Positions 7,783 to 17,339 are shown, numbered from the stretch's first letter. The stretch: 64,000 nt of DNA from JBHYDC01 sp051861205 (GCA_051861205.1 JBHYDC010000008.1:62001-126000), one strand, 5' to 3'. Program-made: numbers and translations. Notes: a model not told the origin generated them from the sequence alone.

Positions 7783-9165
7783 ATGCCGCTGACCAATGTG
7801 CAGACCCGCGATGTGGACGCGCTGTTGCACCCCTATACGCCGCTGCACATGATCCGGCAGGTGGGGCCACTGGTGCTGGACCATGGCAAGGGCATCTACG
7901 TCTACGATACGCAAGGGCGCGAATACATCGAGGGGATGTCTGGCCTGTGGTGCGCGGGGCTGGGGTTCGGCGACGAGGAACTCGTGGATGCCGCGACCGA
8001 ACAGATGCGCAAGCTGCCCTATTATCATCTGTTCGGCGGCAAGGGCACGGAACCGGCGATCGAACTGGCGGAAAAGCTGAAGGCGATCGCGCCGGTGCCG
8101 ATCGACAAGGTGTTCTTCACGTCGTCCGGCTCGGAGGCGAACGACACGCAGATCAAGCTGATCTGGTACTATAACAACGCACTCGGTCGGCCACTAAAGA
8201 AGAAGATCATCAGCCGGGTAAAAGCCTATCACGGCGTGACGGTGATGACGGCGTCGCTGACGGGATTGCCGAATAATCACCGCGATTTCGACTTGCCGGT
8301 GGCCGGCGTGCTGCACGCGGACTGCCCGCAGCATTATCGCTTCGCGCTGGAGGGCGAGGACGAGGACGCTTTCGTGACGCGGCTGGCGAGCAACCTGCGT
8401 GCGATGATCGAGCAGGAGGGGCCCGATACGATCGCCGCGATGATCGCCGAGCCGATCATGGGCGCGGGTGGCGTGGTGGTGCCGCCGGAGGCCTATTTCG
8501 CCGCGATCCAGCCGATCCTGGACGAGCACGACATTCTGCTGATCGACGACGAGGTGATCTGCGGGTTCGGGCGCACCGGCAACTGGTTCGGCGCAACCAC
8601 GATGGGAATGCGGCCGACGACGATTTCCGTCGCCAAGCAAATGACGTCGGCTTACTGCCCGCTGGGTGCGGTGCTGCTGCCCAAGGAAATCACCGAAGTG
8701 ATTGAGGCGCAGTCGGCGAAGATCGGCACCTTCGCGCATGGCTACACCTATGGCGGGCATCCGCTGGGGTGCGCGCTGGGCGTGAAGGCGATCGAGATTT
8801 ATGAGCGGCGCGGGATCGTGGAGCGCGTGCGGGGGCTGGCGCCGCAGTTCGCGGCCCGGCTGGAACGGCTGCGCGACCATCCGCTGGTGGGCGATGTACG
8901 GTCCAAGGGGCTGGTGGGCGGTATCGAGCTGGTCGCGGACAAGGCGACCAAGCGGGCGTTCCTGCCGGCGCAGGGCGTGGGGCCGCGGACGGTGCGGTTC
9001 GGGGAGGCGAACCGGGTGATCGTGCGGGCGATCGGCGACGTGGTGGCTGTGTGCCCGCCGATGATCATCACGGCGGAGGAGATCGACGAGATGTTCGATC
9101 GAATCGAACGGTCGCTGGACGATTCGCACGCATGGGTTTCGGCTGAAGGGTTGCGAGCGGCCTGA
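7783..9165 (+). CDS. Class III pyridoxal-phosphate aminotransferase (omega-transaminase type)
   Basis: The product has 460 residues. The PLP fold shows SSGSEANDTQIK at about residues 111-122 (phosphate binding), the LIDDEVICGFGRTG segment at about 253-266 (Asp that contacts the pyridine nitrogen), and the Schiff-base Lys in VAKQMTSAYCPLGA at about residue 286. The N-terminal HPYTPLHM and the EGMSGLWCAGLGFG segment match the branch of amine:pyruvate and putrescine/beta-alanine transaminases. Members pass an amino group from a primary amine or omega-amino acid to pyruvate or 2-oxoglutarate. The donor cannot be fixed from sequence alone. The ATG follows GGAGGAGACCCGCG. No neighbouring dehydrogenase hints at a pathway. 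Confidence 0.9.
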   Translation: MPLTNVQTRDVDALLHPYTPLHMIRQVGPLVLDHGKGIYVYDTQGREYIEGMSGLWCAGLGFGDEELVDAATEQMRKLPYYHLFGGKGTEPAIELAEKLKAIAPVPIDKVFFTSSGSEANDTQIKLIWYYNNALGRPLKKKIISRVKAYHGVTVMTASLTGLPNNHRDFDLPVAGVLHADCPQHYRFALEGEDEDAFVTRLASNLRAMIEQEGPDTIAAMIAEPIMGAGGVVVPPEAYFAAIQPILDEHDILLIDDEVICGFGRTGNWFGATTMGMRPTTISVAKQMTSAYCPLGAVLLPKEITEVIEAQSAKIGTFAHGYTYGGHPLGCALGVKAIEIYERRGIVERVRGLAPQFAARLERLRDHPLVGDVRSKGLVGGIELVADKATKRAFLPAQGVGPRTVRFGEANRVIVRAIGDVVAVCPPMIITAEEIDEMFDRIERSLDDSHAWVSAEGLRAA

Positions 9166-9451
9166 CAAAGATTTTTGTGAGGACGGGAAACGCTCTTCAT
9201 GGCCGCAGAAATCGAGCGGCATGTTTATGAAAATTTTACCATTGCCCTAACTTGCGGCTTTGCAGCAACACCAACTGAGACATTTCGCCTTTTCATAAAT
9301 GTAGGAGTTATGGCGCCCTTGTAACGCCAAAATTGGATAGATATTTCTTCAAATAAGAAGCACGGAATGGATGGCGGGATCCGTGCTTCGAGCTTTGCGC
9401 AATGTTTGATTGCGTCCGGCACCCGCCAAGCCTGGACGTCTGGGGGCTGCA

Positions 9452-9634
9452 ATGAAGACCGAGTTCGGCGACCGTTCCAACGATCAGCCGCAGCAAGGCG
9501 ACGCGACCGATCTGACCACCCGTTATCGGGCGATCGGTATTCCGGCCCTTACCGCCGCAACGCTTTGCAAGCCCAAAAAGCCCGCGCAGGACGCCCGGCA
9601 GCAGCAGGGCATGATCTTCGATTTCGAGGACTGA
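9452..9634 (+). CDS. Small hypothetical protein (60 residues)
   Basis: The reading frame starts MKTEFGDRSNDQPQQGDATD and continues with TTRYRAIGIPALTAATL and an acidic end (GMIFDFED). It is hydrophilic, without signal peptide or membrane segment. The RYRAIGIPALTAA block looks like a conserved element of small alphaproteobacterial proteins, but I cannot name a family. No strong ribosome site is present, and an in-frame ATG at 9410 is an alternative start. The upstream region 9230-9350 is unusually AT-rich for this genome, which fits a promoter. Coding status is moderately likely. Confidence 0.55.
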   Translation: MKTEFGDRSNDQPQQGDATDLTTRYRAIGIPALTAATLCKPKKPAQDARQQQGMIFDFED

Positions 9635-9817
9635 GCGGGCCTGAACGGATGGGGTGACCGGGGCGCGGGGGCTTCTTGCGAGGCATCCGGGTTCGCCCTT
9701 TCTATGAAAGAATTGGCTGCCGGTGGCGCGGGCGTTGCTGGCCCGGCCGGCTGAAGCGTGACAGGGTGGCAGCGTAGCCTTTCAAGTCCGCGACTGCCTT
9801 CATGAGCGCACGGCCCG

Positions 9818-10798
9818 ATGTTCGATGCCTTCCACCCTGTTGACGACCGCCTTGAGCAAGTTCGCGCTTGCCTGACGAACGGCGGCATTGCCCCGTCGGC
9901 GGTGTGGCTGGACCTCCTGCGCCCAACAAAGGACGAGGAGAAAGCGGCCGAAAACTTCATCGGCGCCGAACTTCCCACACGCGAGGAAATGGAGGAGATC
10001 GAGCCTTCAAGCCGGCTTTCGCAGGAAAACGGCGTGCTCTATCTCACAGCTGCCCTGCTCTGCCGCTCGGAAAGCTCCGACCCCGGCACAACGGCGGTGA
10101 CCTTCGTGCTGACCGACCGGCGTTTAGCCACCGTGCGCTACGACGAGCCGGGCACCATGCCGCTGGCCTTGCAGCGGGTGACGAAGCCGGGATCCGGCGT
10201 GACGACCGCGACGACGACCATGATCGCGCTTCTGGAGGCGGCGATCGACCGGTTGGCCGATATCATCGAGCGCACCGGAGCGCGGGTGGAGACGATCGCG
10301 CGGCATATTTTCGAAAGCGGGCAGATGGGGCGTGTTGAGGGGCGGGACTATAATGTTTCGCTGCGCAACATCGGACGAGAAGGCATGCGGCTTGGCCATA
10401 TCGAGGAAAGCCTGATTAGCCTGAGCCGGCTGCTGCTCTACATGATCGAAAAGGCCGATGCGCCCCGGTTCGGCAAGGACGATAAGGCCCGCATGAAGAC
10501 GATGCTGCGGGACGTGCAAGGGCTGGCCGACCACGCGCGGGGTCTGGAAGACCGAGTGACATTCCTCCTCGACGCGACGCTGGGCCTGATCTCGATCGAG
10601 CAGAACGGCATCATCAAGATCTTCTCGGTGCTCGCGGTGATCTTCATGCCGCCGACGCTGGTGGCGAGCCTTTACGGCATGAATTTCGACATCATGCCGG
10701 AGCTGCACTGGACCTTCGGTTATCCGATGGCGCTGATCTTCATGGTGCTTTCGGCCGTGGTGACCTTCGCGGTGTTTCGCTGGAAACGCTGGCTATAA
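9818..10798 (+). CDS. CorA family divalent-cation transporter
   Basis: The product has 326 residues. A cytosolic N-terminal domain of about 265 residues is followed by two membrane helices, the first ending in the family signature YGMNFDIMPEL (GMN at about residues 288-290). The second helix is followed by a short basic tail (FRWKRWL). CorA proteins form pentameric channels for Mg2+, sometimes Co2+, Ni2+ or, in the ZntB branch, Zn2+. The N-terminal domain resembles the CorA group common in alphaproteobacteria, and ion choice is not visible. The last bases overlap the stop of the convergent GNAT gene by 6 bases, so the two transcripts must read into each other. Confidence 0.92.
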   Translation: MFDAFHPVDDRLEQVRACLTNGGIAPSAVWLDLLRPTKDEEKAAENFIGAELPTREEMEEIEPSSRLSQENGVLYLTAALLCRSESSDPGTTAVTFVLTDRRLATVRYDEPGTMPLALQRVTKPGSGVTTATTTMIALLEAAIDRLADIIERTGARVETIARHIFESGQMGRVEGRDYNVSLRNIGREGMRLGHIEESLISLSRLLLYMIEKADAPRFGKDDKARMKTMLRDVQGLADHARGLEDRVTFLLDATLGLISIEQNGIIKIFSVLAVIFMPPTLVASLYGMNFDIMPELHWTFGYPMALIFMVLSAVVTFAVFRWKRWL

Positions 10799-11500
10799 CC
10801 CGGCCCGGATCTCGGCAAGCCCCCGGCGCTGGCGGCCGGACCCATCGAAATTGTCCGGCGACAACCATGCCTCGAACGCGGCTTTGGCACGCGGCCATTC
10901 GCTATCGAGGATGGAGAACCACGCGGTATCGCGGTTGCGGCCCTTGACGATGGTTGCCTGCCGGAACACGCCCTCGAAGGTGAAGCCAAGCCGTTCCGCC
11001 GCACGCATGGACGGCGCGTTGAGGGCGTTGCACTTCCACTCGTAGCGGCGGTAGCCAAGCTCGTCGAAAACGCGGGCCATCATCAGACACATCGCCTCGG
11101 TGGAGGCTGGCGAGCGCTGGAGGAGCGGCGACCACGCGATCCAGCCGACCTCGATGACGCCGACCGCCGGCTCGATGCGCAGATAGCTGGCCGTGCCGAC
11201 GGGTTTGCCTGTGGCGTGGTCGATGACCGTGTGAAAGAGCGGATCCTCCGACGCGGCGGCTTGTTCGGCCCAGGCGAGATAGCTGGGGAAATCAGGATAG
11301 GGGCCGCCGGGCATGTAGGTCCACATGCGGCCAGCCGTATCGAGGGCCTGGGCCTCGAAGAGGCCCGGCGCGTGGGCAGGGTCGAGCGGGACGAGCGAGC
11401 AAAAGCGGCCGGTCATAGGCTCGCGCGGCGGGCGGGGACGCGCGGTCCAGCCAGGAACGAGAGGGCCGATGGGGTCGCCGAGGGGGGTGAGGTCGGGCAT
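10793..11500 (-). CDS. GNAT family N-acetyltransferase (RimJ/RimL type)
   Basis: The frame can be opened to 11776, but the family-like protein begins at MPDLTPLGDPIGPLVPGW (ATG at 11500), giving 235 residues. It matches the RimJ/RimL-like acetyltransferases: MTGRFCSLVPLDPAHAPGLF as the first strand-helix, VGTASYLRIEPAVGVIEVGW in the centre, and LNAPSMRAAERLGFTFEGVF as the acetyl-CoA-binding and C-terminal signature. Proteins of this set are often annotated as GNAT with unknown small-molecule or protein substrate. The 6-base overlap with the corA stop is tail to tail. Confidence 0.85.
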   Translation of the reverse strand: MPDLTPLGDPIGPLVPGWTARPRPPREPMTGRFCSLVPLDPAHAPGLFEAQALDTAGRMWTYMPGGPYPDFPSYLAWAEQAAASEDPLFHTVIDHATGKPVGTASYLRIEPAVGVIEVGWIAWSPLLQRSPASTEAMCLMMARVFDELGYRRYEWKCNALNAPSMRAAERLGFTFEGVFRQATIVKGRNRDTAWFSILDSEWPRAKAAFEAWLSPDNFDGSGRQRRGLAEIRAGL

Positions 11501-11735
11501 GCCGGATCTTTGGCCAAACGGCGGGCGACCGCAAGAATGTTCCGCTCGCGTTGAAGGCGGTTTGCGCGGGCGATCGGGCCACAGGACGGGGACAAGCCGG
11601 TGGCCGCGATGTTCGGGGCCAAAGCCTTGAAGGGTGCGGGAGAATGGCCCGTCCGATCGATTTTGCACGTTGCACCGGACAGCGATTGTGAGCTTGATAA
11701 GCCGATAGCCGCCATCGAAATTGTGAAGGACGCCC

Positions 11736-13109
11736 ATGACCCGCTTTGTCGCTGTGCTCGATATTGGCAAAACCAATGTGAAGCTGGTTCTTCATGACCA
11801 TGCCACGGGCGCGGATCTGTTCGTTCGCACCACGCCGAACCGGGTGCTGGCCGCCCCGCCCTACCCTCACTTCGACACAGAGGCGATCTGGAATTTCGCG
11901 CTCGCCGCGCTGAAGGACTGCGCGCGCGACCATGCGGTGGACGCGATTTCGGTGACGACCCATGGCGGGTCCATCGTGGTGCTGGGCAAAGACGGCGTGG
12001 CGCTGCCCGTGATGGATTACGAGTGGGGCGGCGTGGAGGCGGTGGGCGCGGAGTATGACCGCATCCGCCCCGGCTATTCCGAAACCTTCTCGCCGCGCCT
12101 GCCCGGCGGGCTGAACGCGGGCATGCAGTTGCTCTATCTGGAAACGCGGCACGCCGAAGCCTTCGCGAACGCGGCGGCGATTATGCCCTATCCGCAGTAT
12201 TGGGCGTTTCGGCTGACGGGGGTGGCGGCGTGCGAGGCGACGTCGCTCGGCTCGCATACCGACCTTTGGGCACCGCGCGAGGGCGGCTTTTCCTCCCTCG
12301 TGACCGCGCGCGGCTGGGACCGGCTGATGCCGGAGCTTCGCTCAGCCTTCGACGCGCTGGGGCCGGTTCGGCCGGAAATCGCAGCCGCGACGGGGCTGGA
12401 TCCGGCGACGCCGGTTCACTGCGGTATTCACGATTCCAACGCCTCGCTGCTGCCGCATCTCATGCGCCGCGATCCGCCTTTCGCGGTGATCTCGACGGGA
12501 ACATGGGTGATCGTATTCGCGCCGGGCGGGAGCCTAGACGGGCTGAACGCGGAGCGCGACGGCCTCGCCAATGTGGATGCGTTCGCACGGCCGGTGCCCT
12601 CGGCCCGGTATATGGGCGGCCGGGAGTTCGATCTGATGACGGGCGGCAAGCCCGAAACGCCGGACCCGGAGACGGTGCGCCGGGTGATCGAGCACGGCCC
12701 AATGGTGCGGCCGGGCTGGGTTCCAGGCTGCGGACCGTTCCCGCATGCCGTGGCGGGATGGAGCGCGGAACCGGCCGATGCGCAGGAGCGGACGGCGGCG
12801 GCGGGGCTTTACGCGGCGCTGATGACGGCAGAATCGCTGGGGGTTGCGGGCGCGAGCGGACCCATCATCGTGGAGGGGCCATTCGCCAGGAACGAGCTTT
12901 ACTGCGAGGCGCTGGAGCAAATCACCGGACGAGCCGTGCTGCGCGCGGCAGGCGCAACGGGCACCAGCGCCGGAGCGGCGTTGCTCGCGCTGGGACGCGA
13001 GGCGACGGGGAGCCTGGGAGAGGAAAAGGGGACGGTGGGAGTTTATGATTTGACGGGGGTGGAGGGGTATGCAGAGCGGTGGCGGGCGATGGTGCGGGGG
13101 GTGATGTGA
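11736..13109 (+). CDS. FGGY-family carbohydrate kinase
   Basis: This 457-residue sugar kinase opens with FVAVLDIGKTNVKLVL (phosphate-1 loop of the actin-like fold). THGGSIVVLGKDG follows near residue 70, GIHDSNASLLPHL at about 230-242 holds the catalytic Asp, and STGTWVIVFAPGG at about 254-266 is the phosphate-2 loop. The overall pattern is closest to the rhamnulokinase/fuculokinase-like branch of rhizobia. These phosphorylate a ketose or polyol with ATP in the cytosol. It ends just before a block of dispersed repeats and is convergent with the ABC transporter run, so it is not obviously co-transcribed with the transporter. Substrate is unknown. Confidence 0.85.
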   Translation: MTRFVAVLDIGKTNVKLVLHDHATGADLFVRTTPNRVLAAPPYPHFDTEAIWNFALAALKDCARDHAVDAISVTTHGGSIVVLGKDGVALPVMDYEWGGVEAVGAEYDRIRPGYSETFSPRLPGGLNAGMQLLYLETRHAEAFANAAAIMPYPQYWAFRLTGVAACEATSLGSHTDLWAPREGGFSSLVTARGWDRLMPELRSAFDALGPVRPEIAAATGLDPATPVHCGIHDSNASLLPHLMRRDPPFAVISTGTWVIVFAPGGSLDGLNAERDGLANVDAFARPVPSARYMGGREFDLMTGGKPETPDPETVRRVIEHGPMVRPGWVPGCGPFPHAVAGWSAEPADAQERTAAAGLYAALMTAESLGVAGASGPIIVEGPFARNELYCEALEQITGRAVLRAAGATGTSAGAALLALGREATGSLGEEKGTVGVYDLTGVEGYAERWRAMVRGVM

Positions 13110-13138
13110 GTTCGAGCAAGCTGGAGCTTGCACTTCTC

Positions 13139-13404
13139 CTTTTCCCCTTGCGGGGTCGCGAAGCGACGGGTCGAGACCCGTGTCTCGGCCAAGGGACCAG
13201 GTGTCGCGGCAGCGACGGATGAGGGGTCGGCCGGGGGGGAGGACCTAGGGCATCAGTATTCGTTCTGTCGGAGCCGGACCCCTCACCCGGTCGCGCTCCG
13301 CGCGCCCACCCTCTCCCGCAAGGGGCGAGGGTTATTGAGGTCGAGCAAGACGAACCTGCACTCCTGATTCTCCCCTTGTGGAGTCGCGAAGCGACGGGTT
13401 GAGG
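13139..13404. repeat. Block of dispersed palindromic intergenic repeats
   Basis: This fills almost all of the 315-base gap after the FGGY kinase; I see no gene in it. It contains two copies of one unit, 13144-13178 (CCCCTTGCGGGGTCGCGAAG and on) and 13372-13404 (CCCCTTGTGGAGTCGCGAAG and on). An inverted copy lies at 17499-17533. Between them lie other repeat pieces (GGATGAGGGGTCGG; GGAGCCGGACCCCTCACCCGG; CCCTCTCCCGCAAGGGGCGAGGG, itself a hairpin). Such mosaics are common between genes of rhizobia and relatives. Confidence 0.75.
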
Positions 13405-13424
13405 TGGAGCTAGTCAAAGGCCTT

Positions 13425-14423
13425 TCACCCCAACCGAACGCCATCCTCTCCAAACCGGTGTACCGGGCCGGATGGCGTCAGCCCCACTTCGTCTCCTGGC
13501 AGCACTTGCGTGTCGCCGATGACGCGGCTTGTCATGAGGCCTTGGGCGGGGATTTCGATGTAGACGAAGGTGTCGGCGCCGAGGCGTTCGGTGTGTTGGA
13601 CGGTGCCGCGCCAGTCGCCGCCGTCGTTCTTCAGGGCGAGGTGTTCGGGGCGGATGCCGATGGTGTGGGCCGCGAGGCGGGCGGCGGGGGCGCCGGTGAG
13701 GAAATTCATCTTGGGCGAGCCGATGAAGCCGGCGACGAAGAGGTTGGCGGGCGCGTTGTAAAGCTCCATTGGGGCGCCGACCTGCTCGATGCGGCCGGCT
13801 GACAGGACGACGATCTTGTCGGCCAGCGTCATCGCCTCCACCTGATCGTGGGTGACGTAGATGATGGTGGCTTTGAGGAGCCGGTGGAGCTTGGCGATTT
13901 CGAGCCGGGTGTTGACGCGCAGTGCCGCGTCGAGGTTGGACAGCGGTTCGTCGAAAAGGAAGAGTTTAGGTTCGCGCACAATGGCGCGGCCGATCGCGAC
14001 GCGCTGGCGCTGGCCGCCGGACAGCTCGGCAGGCTTGCGGGCGAGATAGGGTTCGAGGTGCAAGATGCCGGCGGCCTTGGCGACGCGGGCCTTGATGAGA
14101 TCGGCGGGCGCACCGGCCTGCTTGAGGCCAAGCGTCATGTTGCCCTCGACGGTGAGGTGCGGATAGAGGGCGTAGGTCTGGAACACCATGGCGATTTCGC
14201 GCTTGGCGGGCGGCACGGTGTCGACGCGCTTACCGTCGATCAGGACATGGCCGGAGGTCTGGTCCTCAAGGCCCGCGATGATGCGCAGCAGCGTGGACTT
14301 GCCGCAGCCGGAGGGGCCGACAAAGACCACGAATTCGCCCTCGGCAACGGTGAGATCGACACCCTTGATGACGTCGACCGGGCCGAAGGACTTGCGGATC
14401 TGGTTGAGGCTGAGCGAACCCAA
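13425..14423 (-). CDS. Carbohydrate ABC transporter ATP-binding protein (UgpC/MalK type)
   Basis: This 332-residue ATPase energises the importer encoded upstream. Walker A is GPSGCGKST at about residues 35-43, the ABC signature LSGGQRQRVAIGRA at about 132-145, Walker B LFLFDEPLSNLD at about 151-162, and the switch His lies in YVTHDQVEA. After about residue 235 comes the TOBE/OB-type regulatory domain typical of MalK and UgpC (IGIRPEHLALKND). The best start is a TTG at 14423 directly before GSLSLNQIRKSFG; a GTG inside the end of the oxidoreductase gene is an alternative. It is last in the minus-strand run from murQ. One such ATPase commonly serves several sugar importers. Confidence 0.9.
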   Translation of the reverse strand: MGSLSLNQIRKSFGPVDVIKGVDLTVAEGEFVVFVGPSGCGKSTLLRIIAGLEDQTSGHVLIDGKRVDTVPPAKREIAMVFQTYALYPHLTVEGNMTLGLKQAGAPADLIKARVAKAAGILHLEPYLARKPAELSGGQRQRVAIGRAIVREPKLFLFDEPLSNLDAALRVNTRLEIAKLHRLLKATIIYVTHDQVEAMTLADKIVVLSAGRIEQVGAPMELYNAPANLFVAGFIGSPKMNFLTGAPAARLAAHTIGIRPEHLALKNDGGDWRGTVQHTERLGADTFVYIEIPAQGLMTSRVIGDTQVLPGDEVGLTPSGPVHRFGEDGVRLG

Positions 14424-14454
14424 GGCTGTGTTTCCCGGACGGAGGACGACGAGA

Positions 14455-15507
14455 TCAGAGACGCACGACCTCGCCCGTGCGCACGCTTTCGTCCGCCGCG
14501 AGCACGACCTTGAGGCTTGCGACCGCGTCGCGCATGTGGCGGGTGAGGTCGACGTTATCGCGGATCGCGGCCAGCATGAACGCCTGCTCGCGGTCGCAGA
14601 GTTCCTGGTGGCCGGGCTCGTCGGCCATCGAGAGAAGCGTGTCGGGCGCGGCGAAGCGGGCGCTCGGGCCGAGCGCGGCGGAATGGATGCGGATGCGGGC
14701 GGTTTTAGTATGGGTGTCCATATCGTCGGACTTGGCACTCTCGTCCATGGCGATGGAGACGCAGCCCTTCGGCGTGATCACGTCCTTCACGAAGAAGGCG
14801 GTTTCGGAAATCATCGGCCCCCACGCCGCCTCGTACCAGCCGACCGAGCCGTCGGCGAAGAGGACCTGGAGGTGGCCGTAGTTGTACATGTCCGGCGCGA
14901 TCTCATCCGACAGGCGCACGCCCATGCCGCGCACCTCGACGGGGGCGGCGTCGGTGATCTGGCACATGATGTCGATATAGTGCACGCCGCAATCGACAAT
15001 GGGGCTGGTGGTTTCCATCAGGCGCTTGTGCACATCCCAAGTCGGGCCGGAGGACTGCTGGTTGAGGTTCATGCGCATGACATAGGGACCGCCGAGCGCC
15101 CGGGCTTCAGCGATAAAGCGGGTCCAAGACGGGTGATGGCGCAGGATGTAGCCGACGACGAGTTTGCGATTGAGGCGCGTTGCGGCTTCGACGACGCGCT
15201 CGGCGTCGGCCACCGTCATGGCGAGCGGCTTTTCGACGAAGACGTGCGCGCCCGCTTCCATGGCCTTGATGGCGTAGTTGACGTGGCTGTCGGTGTAGGT
15301 GGCGACGCAGACGAGATCCGGCGTGGTGGCTGCGAGCGCTTCCTCGAAGGTTTCGAAGAAGGGGTAACGCTCGAAGCCATCGGGCAGAACGGGCTTGGTG
15401 CGGTTGGCAAGGCCGACGATCTCAAAACCCGGATCGGCGTGATAGGCCTTGGCATGGGACAGCCCCATGTTGCCGAGGCCAACGACGAGGGTGCGCACAG
15501 CAGTCAT
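14455..15507 (-). CDS. Gfo/Idh/MocA family oxidoreductase
   Basis: This 350-residue NAD(P)-dependent sugar or inositol-type dehydrogenase begins with the Rossmann motif TLVVGLGNMGLSHA (GxGxxG at about residues 10-15). The EKPLAMTVADAERV segment near residue 90 carries the conserved EKP of the family. The C-terminal domain has DCGVHYIDIMCQI with the conserved His of the active site. The gene starts inside the end of the upstream permease gene (ATGA overlap), so it is translated with the transporter. It probably acts on the imported sugar. Substrate cannot be named. Confidence 0.88.
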   Translation of the reverse strand: MTAVRTLVVGLGNMGLSHAKAYHADPGFEIVGLANRTKPVLPDGFERYPFFETFEEALAATTPDLVCVATYTDSHVNYAIKAMEAGAHVFVEKPLAMTVADAERVVEAATRLNRKLVVGYILRHHPSWTRFIAEARALGGPYVMRMNLNQQSSGPTWDVHKRLMETTSPIVDCGVHYIDIMCQITDAAPVEVRGMGVRLSDEIAPDMYNYGHLQVLFADGSVGWYEAAWGPMISETAFFVKDVITPKGCVSIAMDESAKSDDMDTHTKTARIRIHSAALGPSARFAAPDTLLSMADEPGHQELCDREQAFMLAAIRDNVDLTRHMRDAVASLKVVLAADESVRTGEVVRL

Positions 15508-16343
15508 TTGACGGCTCCGGAGGTAAGGCCCCGGATGAGGCTCTTGGAGAATACGAGATAGAGGGCGAGAACCGGCAGGATCGCGAGCGACAGCGCGGCG
15601 AGCACTGCGTTCCAATTGGTGACGAACTGGCCGATGAACACCTGCGCGCCGAGCGTGACGGTCTTCGTGGCCTCGGCGGGCGCGAGGATGAGCGGGAACC
15701 AGAGGTCGTTCCAGATCGGGATCATCGTGAAGACGGCGACGGTGGCCATGGCGGGGCGAACCAGCGGCAGCACGAGGGTTAGAAAGATGCGGTATTCCGA
15801 GAGGCCGTCGATCCGGCCGGCGTTCTTCAGGTCGTCCGAAACCGAGCGCATGAATTCGGACAGGATGAAGATCGCGAGCGGCAATCCTTGCGCGGTGTAG
15901 ACGAGGATCAGCGCAAGGCGCGTGTTCACGAGGCCGGTCGCCACCATGAACTGGAGGATGCCGATGGTGCCGAGCCGGATCGGGATCATGATGCCGAGCG
16001 CGAGATAAAGGCCCGTCAGCGTGTTCAGGCGGAACCGGTATTCCGACAGCGCGAAGGCGGCCATGGCGCCGAACATGAGGACGCCGGCGAGCGAGCCGCA
16101 GGTGACGATCAGGCTGTTCATGAAATAGCGGGTGAAATCGCCTTGGGCGAGGACGGTGATGTAGCCGATCGGATCGTATGTTTCCGCGGTCGGCGGCGCG
16201 AGCGGCGCGGCGAAGATGGCTTTGCGCGACTTGAACGAATTCATCACGATGAGGATGACGGGGAATAGCGCGATGATCGTGTAGGCAATCAGCGCGGCGT
16301 GAGCGGCGGCGGTGCGGCGGAGCGATGTGCGGGCGCGGCTCAT
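15504..16343 (-). CDS. Carbohydrate ABC transporter permease (MalG type)
   Basis: This inner-membrane protein of 279 residues has six predicted helices, the first being LIAYTIIALFPVILIVMNSF. The cytoplasmic EAA loop that contacts the ATPase is DDLKNAGRIDGLSEYRIFLT at about residues 175-195, followed by VLPLVRPAMATVAVF. The layout (long periplasmic loop after helix 1, short C-terminus ending GLTSGAVK) is that of MalG/UgpE partners. It pairs with the permease at 16360-17301, 16 bases upstream. Its end overlaps the oxidoreductase start by four bases. Confidence 0.92.
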   Translation of the reverse strand: MSRARTSLRRTAAAHAALIAYTIIALFPVILIVMNSFKSRKAIFAAPLAPPTAETYDPIGYITVLAQGDFTRYFMNSLIVTCGSLAGVLMFGAMAAFALSEYRFRLNTLTGLYLALGIMIPIRLGTIGILQFMVATGLVNTRLALILVYTAQGLPLAIFILSEFMRSVSDDLKNAGRIDGLSEYRIFLTLVLPLVRPAMATVAVFTMIPIWNDLWFPLILAPAEATKTVTLGAQVFIGQFVTNWNAVLAALSLAILPVLALYLVFSKSLIRGLTSGAVK

Positions 16344-16359
16344 GTCATCTCCCTCGCGT

Positions 16360-17301
16360 TCAGAACTGATACCGCGTGATGCGGCGCTGGATCACGAAGA
16401 GATAGAGCGAAACACCGGCGAGGATGATCAGGAACATGATGGCGGCGATGGCCGAGCCCATGTTCTGATCGCCAAGCTGAAGCTGGAAGCCGAAGAAGGT
16501 GCGGTAGAGCAGCGTTCCCAATAGGTCGGTGGCGTAATTCGGCCCGGCGAGCGCGCCTTGCGCGACGTAGACAAGATCGAAGGCGTTGAAATTGCCCACG
16601 AAGGTCAGGATCGAGATGATGCCGATGGTGGGCCAGAGGAGTGGCAGCTTGATTTTGAAAAACTGCCGGATGCCGGTGATGCCGTCCATCTCGGCCGCCT
16701 CGATGATCTCCTCGGGGATGGAAAGAAGGGCGGCGTAGATCAGCATCATCGGGATGCCGACATATTGCCAGACGGAGATGAGCGCGAGCGTGAACAGCGC
16801 CGTGCTCTCCTGGCCGAGCCACGGCTTGAACAGGAATTTCAGGCCGACGACGTCGAGCAGCGACGGGGCGACACCCCAGATCGGCGACAGGATCAGCTTC
16901 CAGCCGAACCCCACGATGACGAAGGACAGCATGGTGGGGACGAAAATGGCGGTGCGATAGAACGTGCGGCCGCGAAGCCGCGGGATCGACAAGATGGCGG
17001 CGAGCGCGATGCCGATCGGGTTCTGCACGACCATGTGGATCAGAAAGAAGATGAAGTTGTTGGTGAGCGCCTTCCAAAACGTGGCGGCCCAGCGCGGGTC
17101 GAAGAACAGCGTGGCGAAATTGGTGAAGCCGGCGAAGAGGGGCTGGTTGTCGACGGTGCGATAGAAGGCGAGACGGAGGGTTTCAAACAGCGGCACGATC
17201 ATGATCGCGGTGTAGACGAGGATCGCCGGCGCGAGGAACACGGCGATGTGCCAGCGGATGGGCCGGCGGATCGGAGCATCGTCGAGGGCGGGGGCGGTCA
17301 T
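16360..17301 (-). CDS. Carbohydrate ABC transporter permease (MalF/UgpA type)
   Basis: The 313-residue membrane protein starts at ATG 17301 (MTAPALDDAPIRRPIRW); the open frame further upstream translates the intergenic repeats and is not real. Helix 1 is HIAVFLAPAILVYTAIMIVP. The EAA loop EEIIEAAEMDGITGIRQFFK lies at about 217-236, with KLPLLWPTIG after it. With the next permease it forms the translocation pore of a sugar importer. A 297-base repeat-filled gap separates it from the binding-protein gene. Confidence 0.91.
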   Translation of the reverse strand: MTAPALDDAPIRRPIRWHIAVFLAPAILVYTAIMIVPLFETLRLAFYRTVDNQPLFAGFTNFATLFFDPRWAATFWKALTNNFIFFLIHMVVQNPIGIALAAILSIPRLRGRTFYRTAIFVPTMLSFVIVGFGWKLILSPIWGVAPSLLDVVGLKFLFKPWLGQESTALFTLALISVWQYVGIPMMLIYAALLSIPEEIIEAAEMDGITGIRQFFKIKLPLLWPTIGIISILTFVGNFNAFDLVYVAQGALAGPNYATDLLGTLLYRTFFGFQLQLGDQNMGSAIAAIMFLIILAGVSLYLFVIQRRITRYQF

Positions 17302-17339
17302 GAGGGGTGCCGGGGTGGAGGTGTGGGACTGGCGATACG

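Noticed and set aside
9225..9452. 75-residue minus-strand ORF in the AT-rich gap after the aminotransferase
   Set aside because: No ribosome site, no recognisable sequence, and it overlaps the more convincing small plus-strand ORF region.
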